Positions 1 to 6,108 of a stretch of DNA of 6,328 bases are shown here, piece after piece. A program made the translations under genes and the position numbers. The DNA is from Candidatus Pacearchaeota archaeon (GTDB taxonomy: Archaea > Nanobdellota > Nanobdellia > Pacearchaeales > GW2011-AR1), in assembly GCA_002688335.1 (NCBI GenBank), contig NZCQ01000075.1, positions 1 to 6,328 on the forward strand, read 5' to 3'. The notes beneath the pieces were generated by a model. It saw only the letters and a program-made list of their open reading frames with translations, did no database searches and was not told the origin of the DNA. Every line of letters starts with the position of its first letter. Position 1 is the stretch's first letter.

Positions 1-1
1 T

Positions 2-676
2 AGAAATAATTCTAAGAGGATAATAGCTTCTATTATGGGGTTATTTATTGTGTTTAGTTTTGTTGGAAGTGTTTTTGCAATTACTGGAGAAATCAATAAT
101 GCTAGGATGATACTAAGAGTTGATCAGGGAGACATTATTAAAAAACATATACAAGTTAATAATGTCAATGATGTTAGTGTTGATGTTGAGCTATCGGTTA
201 TTGGAGATTTAGAGAAGTATATTGATATTAAAGATGAATCTTTTAGGTTGGATCCTGGAGAGGATAAAAGAGCTTATTTTGATATAAAGGCTGCTAAATC
301 TGGGAGCACTGAATCTAAGATTAACATTAAATTTAGTCCTGTTGATGGAGGAAATGGAGTTGGATTAAGTTCTACAATAATTGTTATAGCTAAAGAAAAG
401 GAGGGGTTTTTTGAGAGTCTTTTTAATGGAGATGATGAAGATAAGGATGATGGGGAAGGAGTTAGTTTTGGGAAGAAAGAAGACCCCGGAGTTGTTGATG
501 ATAAGCCTGTTGAATCTGGAAATAGCGCATTGGTGATGACCGGAGTTAGTACGGTGATCTTGTTTGTTGTATTACTTGTTTTGGTGCTTTTGGCCGCACA
601 TTTTAAGAAAAATAAGAATAAATCAGGATCTTCTAGGAAAAGTAAAATAAAAGAAAGTGTAAGAAAGGATGAATAA
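2..676 (+). CDS. Secreted, C-terminally membrane-anchored protein with an Ig-like ectodomain (5' partial)
   Basis: Probable cell-surface protein of unknown specific role. The first internal ATG is at 35, but the frame stays open to the left edge and adds RNNSKRIIASI before it. That supplies the basic n-region missing from MGLFIVFSFVGSVFA, so the true start is probably outside the window; no ATG, GTG or TTG lies in frame in bases 2-34. Counting from Met-35, the likely signal-peptidase site is after VFA (residue 15). Residues about 26-119 are beta-strand-rich with an LDPGE turn, resembling NEW3/CARDB-type Ig folds. Residues 122-163 form an acidic linker, 165-189 a strong transmembrane helix, and 190-213 a Lys/Arg-rich cytoplasmic tail. 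This gives type I topology with the Ig domain outside. The stop overlaps the next gene by 8 bp, so the two are probably co-translated and may work together. The fold is inferred from pattern only; no catalytic residues are evident. Confidence 0.8.
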   Translation, partial: RNNSKRIIASIMGLFIVFSFVGSVFAITGEINNARMILRVDQGDIIKKHIQVNNVNDVSVDVELSVIGDLEKYIDIKDESFRLDPGEDKRAYFDIKAAKSGSTESKINIKFSPVDGGNGVGLSSTIIVIAKEKEGFFESLFNGDDEDKDDGEGVSFGKKEDPGVVDDKPVESGNSALVMTGVSTVILFVVLLVLVLLAAHFKKNKNKSGSSRKSKIKESVRKDE

Positions 677-2717
677 TTTTCTTATAAGGTCTCTTGTATT
701 TTCTATATTTGTCCTAGTGATTGTTCCAAGCGCTTTTGCTCTTGATGTTGGATATGTTGTTAGAAACCCTTCATTGATTGATTCAAATGATGTTTTGATA
801 AAGAATATTCTTGTTGACAAAGGATATGAGATTAGTTTTTTAGATGATGTTAGTTTTGATTCCAATAATTATGACCTTGTATTCGTTAGCGGAGAGGTAA
901 GCAGCATAGAAGGAGTTTTTGATAATATTAATACTAAGACGTTTTTTTTAAGCAATAGTGCTGCCAAGAGGGCGGGCCTTGGATTTAGTTCTGGGAAGAC
1001 TACGGACAAGTATGTAGATGTTGATGATATTAGTCAGTTTATTAGTGATGAGTTGAGCTTGGGATTATTGCAGATTTACTCTAATACTGATGATCTTTAT
1101 TATTTGTCTGGATGTAAGGCTGCTGACTCTGATAGTATAATTACTACTAGGACTAGCAATACAAAATCTATAATTCTCACTGTTGATGAGAACTCTATGT
1201 TGATAGATAGTGGATGTACTGATAGAGATAAATCAATAAATGAAAGAAACTTATTTTTTGGATTTGGTGAGGCTAGCAGCTGGAATTCAAATGCTAGAGA
1301 TCTGTTTGAGAAATCCTTAAGATGGTTAATAAATGGAGGTAGGATTGATGATGATGGAGATGGTTATTACTCTATTGCTTCTGGAGGGGATGATTGTGAT
1401 GATTCTGATTTTGATATAAATTTGGGAAGTGGTGATAAAGATAAAAATTGTGTTAACGATACGCCCGTCATTGAAAGCTATTCTCCTTCTAGTAATTTAA
1501 ACATATTTGAGAACGCGGAGCAGGAATTTCAAGTTAGTGTTTCAGATGATAATATTAATGATGTTGTGATTAGTTGGAAGATTAATGGAGGGATTGTTGG
1601 GACTGGAAGCAGTTATACGTTCAAGAGAGCTAAGGGAAGTTACATTTTGAAAGTGGAAGTTAGTGATGGATTGCTATCTATAGACAGATCTTGGACAGTT
1701 AATGTGAAGGATAGTAGTGCTTTTACTTGTTCTGAAATGAATGGAAATATTTGCAATAGTAACCAAATTTGTGAAGACGATCTAATTAGTGTTAGTAATA
1801 GTAATAGTTGTTGCTCTATTAGTTGTTCAGAGAAACCTCCGGAATTTAGTAATATAAATAATTTGTGTGAAGTTGAGGATAATAAAATCGAGATTAAATT
1901 TGAAGATGTTGAGGAAGATTATAAGATTGGAGATAAAGTTGATTTAAGGTTAAGGGTTGATAATGATTTAGATAATGAGGAGTTTATTGTTAGAGGTTAT
2001 TTATATGATCTAACAAAAGATAATGTTGTTGAGAGAATTAAAGATGAGTTTGATATTGAGAAGAATGGATTTGAGATAAGAGACTATGAATTCGATATTG
2101 ATGGAGATTTGGAGGGGGATAATCAATATTCAGTTTATTTTTATGTAGAAAATGAAGATGCATGCAATAGTAAAGATGTTAGTGTAGATATTGAAAGAGA
2201 TGAGGTTGATATAATTATTGATAAATTTAATCTTGATAATGATAAAGTTGGTTGTGGGGGGCTCCTTGAAGTTGATAGTAGAGTTAAGAATCTGGGAACC
2301 ATTGATAATGAAGTTTATATTAAGATCATTAGTTCTAAGTTGAGAATAAATGAAGAAACAGAGAAGTTTGATCTTGAAGAATATGGAAAGGAAGATGAAG
2401 AAGGTAGGAAGTTTTTGTTTCAAGTTCCAGAAAATATTGAAAGTGGAGAGTATAAAATAAGAATGGAAGTTGGTTATGATCAAAGGAAAGAATCTATGGA
2501 AAAGGGTATTGTTGTTGACTGTAAGAAAAGTAGTGTGATTGAAGAGATTATTGAAACTATTAGAATAAGTAATGATGAACAGGTTAAAGTTGGTGAAACT
2601 GGTGAAGAGAGTGTTGGTGAGAATAATTTTAGCGGGATTAAGAAATTCTTTGTTTTTGTTTTAGTGTTAATTGTTGTATCTTCTGTTGGAGTGGTGTGGT
2701 GGTTTTTTAGAGGTTGA
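669..2717 (+). CDS. Multidomain membrane-anchored surface protein (ThuA-like, MopE-type metal motif, PKD-like, CARDB-like)
   Basis: Large exported protein, 682 residues, probably displayed on the cell surface. Residues 1-24 are a signal peptide ending SAFA. Residues 25-222 look like an alpha/beta ThuA/class-I-GATase-like domain: an early hydrophobic strand, then NYDLVFVSG (67-75) and a closing SWNSNARDLFEKSLRWL (204-220). There is no cysteine at the nucleophile elbow, so it is likely non-catalytic. Residues 226-246 (IDDDGDGYYS, then GGDDCDDSD) match the MopE-type putative metal-binding motif. Residues 267-347 resemble a PKD/Ig domain. Residues 354-386 form a compact knot with C354, C362, C368, C381, C382 and C386. 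Residues 400-618 hold two CARDB-like beta regions. A linker leads to a transmembrane helix (about 658-680) with almost no tail. ATG 669 overlaps the upstream stop codon, and AGAAAGG lies immediately before it, consistent with translational coupling. Domain names are pattern-based. Confidence 0.85.
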   Translation: MNNFLIRSLVFSIFVLVIVPSAFALDVGYVVRNPSLIDSNDVLIKNILVDKGYEISFLDDVSFDSNNYDLVFVSGEVSSIEGVFDNINTKTFFLSNSAAKRAGLGFSSGKTTDKYVDVDDISQFISDELSLGLLQIYSNTDDLYYLSGCKAADSDSIITTRTSNTKSIILTVDENSMLIDSGCTDRDKSINERNLFFGFGEASSWNSNARDLFEKSLRWLINGGRIDDDGDGYYSIASGGDDCDDSDFDINLGSGDKDKNCVNDTPVIESYSPSSNLNIFENAEQEFQVSVSDDNINDVVISWKINGGIVGTGSSYTFKRAKGSYILKVEVSDGLLSIDRSWTVNVKDSSAFTCSEMNGNICNSNQICEDDLISVSNSNSCCSISCSEKPPEFSNINNLCEVEDNKIEIKFEDVEEDYKIGDKVDLRLRVDNDLDNEEFIVRGYLYDLTKDNVVERIKDEFDIEKNGFEIRDYEFDIDGDLEGDNQYSVYFYVENEDACNSKDVSVDIERDEVDIIIDKFNLDNDKVGCGGLLEVDSRVKNLGTIDNEVYIKIISSKLRINEETEKFDLEEYGKEDEEGRKFLFQVPENIESGEYKIRMEVGYDQRKESMEKGIVVDCKKSSVIEEIIETIRISNDEQVKVGETGEESVGENNFSGIKKFFVFVLVLIVVSSVGVVWWFFRG

Positions 2718-3107
2718 TTAATCTGATTTATCATTTACGTACTTCTCTATACCTGCGTATATTTCATAAAATCTCTCTTGTGCTTCATCTCCATCAATTC
2801 CTAAGATTTCTGATATTAATTTATAAGTTAATTCATCCTCCATCCTTTTAAAATCTGGGTTGTCTTGTTCAACTGTTGGAAAAGGAACAGATTCATTTGC
2901 CCCTACTATGGGTGCTTTTCCAGATTCCACTATGGTCTCGAGAGCGAATGTTCCTGCCGCATTATGGATTCCTAAAAAGTAAATATCATCAAATGAAATA
3001 TAGCCTGCTTCAGCAGTGGTTGAATATATTCCCCCGTTTTCTAGACAGATATTAGATAAAAAGTTCCTTGCTCCTTCTCTAATGGTGCTTTCTATTTCTG
3101 GATGCAT
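2718..3107 (-). CDS. Hypothetical cytoplasmic protein, 129 residues
   Basis: I do not recognise this family. The protein has no signal peptide or membrane helix, so it is probably cytosolic. Residues 1-20 and 82-125 look helical and charged. The central part (25-70) is more strand-like and Gly/Ala-rich, including FLGIHNAAGTFALETIV (44-60) and KAPIVGANE (64-72), which could form a small alpha/beta core. It has a single cysteine (C21). The ATG at 3107 is the first plausible start, with no Shine-Dalgarno site but a TATA-like element about 25 bp upstream. It lies 42 bp downstream of the TIKI-like gene on the same strand, so the two may be cotranscribed. Its TAA stop touches the TGA of the convergent surface-protein gene with no spacer. 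It is unlikely to be a shadow ORF: protein composition is balanced and no competing gene covers the other strand. Confidence 0.75.
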   Translation of the reverse strand: MHPEIESTIREGARNFLSNICLENGGIYSTTAEAGYISFDDIYFLGIHNAAGTFALETIVESGKAPIVGANESVPFPTVEQDNPDFKRMEDELTYKLISEILGIDGDEAQERFYEIYAGIEKYVNDKSD

Positions 3108-3127
3108 GTTTATTTAGTAATTTATGG

Positions 3128-3136
3128 TATATTTAT
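3128..3136 (-). promoter_or_regulatory. Possible TATA-like box for the 129-residue gene
   Basis: On the minus strand ATAAATATA is centred about 25 bp before the start codon at 3107, in the 42-bp gap after the TIKI-like gene. It could drive a leaderless transcript independent of the upstream gene. An alternative TTTATACA at 3142-3149 would give a leader of about 12 bases. The gap is nearly all A/T, so the assignment is weak. Confidence 0.3.
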
Positions 3137-3149
3137 GTATTTGTATAAA

Positions 3150-3977
3150 TTAGACAGCCCTAGAATGAATTGTTCTAGTTTGTTTCCATTTATCAGCATC
3201 TTGAGAATATCTAAATTCTTTGACTTTCCTCCCAAAAACTAGATCTTGTGGAAGATATGCAAATCTCTTTGCTCTTAGTGTTGGTTTGTTTAGATATGCA
3301 CTTATTCCAGAGATGTGGGCTCCGCCCATAAATAAGGTTGCATTTCCCTTTAGGTTTAAGTAATTAGATATGAAATCTAGATTTGTTGCGGTGACTAAGT
3401 TTCTATAATCTGTAACGGTGCTATAGGCAAGAAGGTCATCCAGGTATGATTCTTCTCTGAAATCTCTAGAATAAAGCTTCCTTTCCTTACCCCCATAATA
3501 ACTAGAGAGGAGGAAGAAACCTGAAGATAGATGGGCCCCCATCTTTAGAAGATCTCTACGTGAGTAGTTTTTCTTTTCAATAAGGTTTTTGAAAGGCATT
3601 GATGTTCCGGCGGCTATTAAGGATAATCCTGTTCCTAGTTGCGCCCACTCAAACAGATCTATAGATTTGGGCAGACTAATGTCTGGAACATAAATGGGAG
3701 TTCTATTGTTTTTTTCTCTAACTTGGCCTGCTATACCTCTGAAAAACTTGGCGAATGCAATGTCACTATCAAAAATGGGTCCATCTTCAAAAAATATATG
3801 ATTTGTCTTATTGACCTCGTCTTGGAATAAATCCTGATGTTCTTCAAAAAATTCAGGAGTGTGAGCAACACCCATTAGTCTCAATCTAAGATTGCCGATT
3901 CTTTCATCTAACCTTAGGTAAGGGTATTCTATCTTGAAACCACCATCATCTTCTGGTAATTGATTTGAATATTTCAT
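3150..3977 (-). CDS. TIKI/TraB/PrgY-superfamily (ChaN/EreA-fold) protein with internal hydrophobic insert
   Basis: Probable member of the TIKI superfamily (Tiki, TraB/PrgY, GumN, EreA, ChaN), whose hallmark is two GxxH motifs plus a Glu after a beta strand. Here they are G36-V-A-H39 near the N-terminus, IFFEDGP with E64, and G218-G-A-H221 near the C-terminus. DYRNLVTATNLDFIS (190-204) matches the conserved Arg-Asn helix before the last motif. Superfamily members are metal-dependent hydrolases (Tiki cleaves Wnt) or pheromone/signal regulators; the substrate here is unknown. The 275-residue length fits one domain. There is no N-terminal signal peptide. Oddly, the middle holds a hydrophobic stretch (about 111-129), then S139-R-R-D-L-L-K145 and a second hydrophobic run (147-161), resembling a twin-arginine signal placed internally. 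The gene is divergent from the large TSP3-like gene and upstream of the 129-residue orphan. The superfamily call rests on motif spacing read by eye. Confidence 0.7.
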   Translation of the reverse strand: MKYSNQLPEDDGGFKIEYPYLRLDERIGNLRLRLMGVAHTPEFFEEHQDLFQDEVNKTNHIFFEDGPIFDSDIAFAKFFRGIAGQVREKNNRTPIYVPDISLPKSIDLFEWAQLGTGLSLIAAGTSMPFKNLIEKKNYSRRDLLKMGAHLSSGFFLLSSYYGGKERKLYSRDFREESYLDDLLAYSTVTDYRNLVTATNLDFISNYLNLKGNATLFMGGAHISGISAYLNKPTLRAKRFAYLPQDLVFGRKVKEFRYSQDADKWKQTRTIHSRAV

Positions 3978-3999
3978 ACTCTTGCTATTTTTTATTGCT

Positions 4000-4007
4000 T
4001 TTTAAAA
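4000..4007 (-). promoter_or_regulatory. Possible TATA-like box for the TIKI-like gene
   Basis: TTTTAAAA is centred about 27 bp upstream of the start codon at 3977 on the minus strand, as expected if transcription starts at the ATG itself (leaderless mRNA). A competing candidate, the AATATATATTT stretch at about 4040-4050, would give a leader of roughly 40 bases. The background is very AT-rich, so either could be chance. Confidence 0.35.
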
Positions 4008-4066
4008 TTATCTCTTGGAGAACTAGAAACATCTCTCTAAATATATATTTTGCAGTAACCACAATA

Positions 4067-4075
4067 TTTATATAC
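4067..4075 (+). promoter_or_regulatory. Archaeal TATA-like box for the TSP3-like surface gene
   Basis: TTTATATAC is centred about 34 bp before the ATG at 4105, preceded by a purine/A-containing stretch (AACCACAA) that could serve as a BRE. With the usual archaeal spacing of about 27 bp, transcription would start around 4098-4102, only a few bases before the ATG. This fits the absence of a Shine-Dalgarno site. Assigned by eye. Confidence 0.55.
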
Positions 4076-4104
4076 TCTTTATTTAGTAAATTTACTATTG
4101 TAAA

Positions 4105-6108
4105 ATGACAAACAGAATATTAGCTACGATTATAATCTTTTTATTAGTTATAACAGGATTACTATTATTGGGAGTATGGTTTAATTTCTTTGGAATTGGA
4201 GTTGTAGATGGTGAAGGAATTGTGTTTAAGAATGATCAAGCAAGTGGGATTTATCTTGGAGGAAGTTATATCAATGGGGAAGATGGTGAGAGGATAAGAG
4301 TTGAAGGAGATTCTATAATTCTTCCAGATGGATTTTATGATAGCAATTATGAGATCGTAGAAGAATATGATGAGACTGAATTGCAGTCGGGAAGCAGGCA
4401 AAGCGGCCATGGAGGGGATGAATGTGTTATTGATAGTGATTGTGGAGATGATAGTTATTCTGATGATTTTTGTTATTTTGGAGATGTTTATAGAAATAGT
4501 TATGAATATAGTTGTAATAATGGTTTTTGTAGTAGAGATAGAAACAAAGAATTAGTAGATGAATGTAATTTGGGTTGTGATGATGATATGTGTGTTGTTG
4601 AGATATGTTTAAATGACATGGATTGTGACACAATTCTTGATTGGGATGAGGATGTTGATGGAAATAATGATTTAAGCAATGATGATACAGATAGGGATGG
4701 ATTACCTAACTATTTGGATAGTGATGATGATAATGATGGGATTTTGACTAAGAATGAGAATTCTGGAGATAGTGATGGAGACAGCGTTCCTAATTATTTG
4801 GAACCTAATAATATTGATTTAGATTTAGATAGCTTTACTAATAATTTAGATAGTGATGATGATGGAGATAGTATTCCAACCAAGAAAGAAGATGTTAATG
4901 GTGATGGCAATGTTTTGAATGACGATAGTGATGATGATGGAATCAATAATTATCTTGATGATGATGATGATAACGATAATGTTCTAACAAAGGAAGAAGA
5001 TAGCAATGGCGATGGAGATCTGGAGAATGATGATAATGATGGAGATAGTTATCCTAATTACTTAGATGGAGATGATGATAATGATGGGATTTTGACTAGG
5101 GATGAAGATGCTAATGGGAATAATGATCCTAGAGATGATGATTTAGATAATGATAGTGTTCCTGACTATCTTGAGCCGAATAATTTTGACCTTGATGGGG
5201 ATGGGTTAATGAATGTGGAAGATGATAATGATGATGGAGATCTGCTTTTGACTATTAATGAGGATCCTAATAATGATAATAATGTGTTGAACGATGATAG
5301 TGATAATGATGGTAAGTTGGATTTTTTAGATAATGATGATCAGAGTGTTATTACATGCACTGTTGATCTTGAATGTGGAATTGATGATTTTGTTGGAGAT
5401 ACTTATTGTATAAATGATAATGTTTATCAGAACTATAAGTCATTTATGTGCTTAGATAGCGGGACTTTTGATTCTGTTTGTAGTACAGAGGTAAGCCCTA
5501 CAATAGTTGAAGGTTGCTCACTTGGATGTTATCAAGGAGCATGTATTACCGAAATCTGTGACAACGGAATTGATGATGATGGTAATGGTTTGGTTGATGG
5601 GCTTACAAATGGAGATCCAAATAATGGAAATCAGGGAAGCTTTGGAGGGTTAAATAATATTTATACAATTCCTGGACTTGTGAATCAGGCAGTGATTGAT
5701 AAGGGATTGCCAATAAATCATGTTCCTAATGTTATTAGAAGAACTGCTGGAAGCTGGGATGCTAATACTCACGCAGATCATGCAACTCTTGACAAGGTCT
5801 GTGAGATATTTGGATATGATAATGTTGTAAGTAGTAGTTGTAATTCGGCTCAGGGATCTGGGTGTAATTTCCATAGTCCTGGAAACAATATTATGTATAG
5901 GTGGGATGGAAATGCATTCACAACTGTTAGTGCTTGGCCTAAATACGGGAATAGTTGGTTGACTCAGATAACTTGCAGAGATAGTTTACTTGCATGTAAT
6001 GATGGAGTCGATAATGATAACGATGGGCTAGTTGACATGGCTGATGATGGATGTGATAATCCAAATGATGATTCAGAGATTCCTCACGATCCTATTTGTG
6101 AATTGTAG
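4105..6108 (+). CDS. Membrane-anchored Asp-rich surface protein with TSP3-like repeats and twin nine-Cys modules
   Basis: Large (667-residue) predicted calcium-binding cell-surface protein. Residues 1-32 carry a hydrophobic helix after MTNR with no clear cleavage site, so it is probably an uncleaved N-terminal anchor with the rest outside. Residues 107-168 form a nine-cysteine module and 418-485 a second copy. Between them (about 171-412) lies a thrombospondin-type-3-like array built on DxDxDGxPNYLDxDDDxDGILT. C485-DNGIDDDGNGLVDG and C631-NDGVDNDNDGLVD are two copies of another Asp-rich putative calcium motif. They enclose an unrecognised domain (about 510-625) with C566, C579, C587 and C624 and the segment CNFHSPGNNIMYRWDG. 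The ATG lies 30 bp after a TATA-like box and lacks a Shine-Dalgarno site, suggesting a leaderless or short-leader mRNA. The gene overlaps the convergent malic-enzyme gene by 25 bp. Adhesive or structural function is inferred; no enzyme motif is seen. Confidence 0.88.
   Translation: MTNRILATIIIFLLVITGLLLLGVWFNFFGIGVVDGEGIVFKNDQASGIYLGGSYINGEDGERIRVEGDSIILPDGFYDSNYEIVEEYDETELQSGSRQSGHGGDECVIDSDCGDDSYSDDFCYFGDVYRNSYEYSCNNGFCSRDRNKELVDECNLGCDDDMCVVEICLNDMDCDTILDWDEDVDGNNDLSNDDTDRDGLPNYLDSDDDNDGILTKNENSGDSDGDSVPNYLEPNNIDLDLDSFTNNLDSDDDGDSIPTKKEDVNGDGNVLNDDSDDDGINNYLDDDDDNDNVLTKEEDSNGDGDLENDDNDGDSYPNYLDGDDDNDGILTRDEDANGNNDPRDDDLDNDSVPDYLEPNNFDLDGDGLMNVEDDNDDGDLLLTINEDPNNDNNVLNDDSDNDGKLDFLDNDDQSVITCTVDLECGIDDFVGDTYCINDNVYQNYKSFMCLDSGTFDSVCSTEVSPTIVEGCSLGCYQGACITEICDNGIDDDGNGLVDGLTNGDPNNGNQGSFGGLNNIYTIPGLVNQAVIDKGLPINHVPNVIRRTAGSWDANTHADHATLDKVCEIFGYDNVVSSSCNSAQGSGCNFHSPGNNIMYRWDGNAFTTVSAWPKYGNSWLTQITCRDSLLACNDGVDNDNDGLVDMADDGCDNPNDDSEIPHDPICEL
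4423..4608 (+). repeat. Nine-cysteine module, copy 1 (protein-level repeat)
   Basis: Residues 107-168 of the surface protein. Cysteines lie at 107, 113, 123, 137, 142, 154, 158, 163 and 168. Shared features with copy 2 include the CG after the second Cys spacing, FGDVYRNSYEYSC, ECNLGC and a closing EIC. It is probably a small disulfide-stabilised extracellular domain on the membrane-proximal side of the acidic array. Confidence 0.8.
4615..5340 (+). repeat. Thrombospondin type 3-like Asp-rich repeat array
   Basis: Residues about 171-412. The basic unit of roughly 36 residues reads DDDNDGILTxxED, then NGDGxxxNDD, then DxDGxPNYLD. TSP3 repeats of this kind bind calcium through DxDxDG loops. A longer super-repeat is visible: the EPNNxDLD block occurs at residues 233 and 357, 124 residues apart. 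Nearly all Asp codons are GAT, giving GAT runs such as five in a row at 4957-4971. A 28-base perfect direct repeat is at 4723-4750 and 5071-5098. Confidence 0.8.
5356..5559 (+). repeat. Nine-cysteine module, copy 2 (protein-level repeat)
   Basis: Residues 418-485 of the surface protein. Cysteines lie at 418, 424, 435, 449, 459, 471, 475, 480 and 485. Spacing equals copy 1 except for one extra residue before the third Cys and a five-residue longer loop before the fifth. NDNVYQNYKSFMC, GCSLGC and EIC match copy 1. It closes the membrane-distal end of the TSP3-like array. Confidence 0.8.

Noticed and set aside
1353..1410. EF-hand in the second surface protein
   Set aside because: The Asp-rich block continues with GGDDCDD and lacks flanking helices; the MopE-type metal motif fits better.
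2130..2734. Minus-strand ORFs opposite the second surface gene (2130-2483, 2480-2734; also 623-865)
   Set aside because: Composition is low-complexity Ile/Asn/Thr, they lie wholly or almost wholly under a convincing plus-strand gene, and no domain is recognisable.
3639..3830. Plus-strand 63-residue ORF opposite the TIKI-like gene
   Set aside because: It lies fully inside a gene with conserved motifs on the other strand; no promoter or family signal.
4427..4633. Minus-strand and alternate-frame ORFs within the Asp-rich gene (also 4367-4555 +, 4165-4410 -, 5650-5874 -)
   Set aside because: They mirror GAT-rich codons, giving His/Asn/Tyr/Ile-rich low-complexity proteins, and have no start signals of their own.
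4615..5340. CRISPR-like or tandem DNA repeat array
   Set aside because: Periodicity is at codon level in an open reading frame (Asp-rich protein repeats), without constant repeats and unique spacers.
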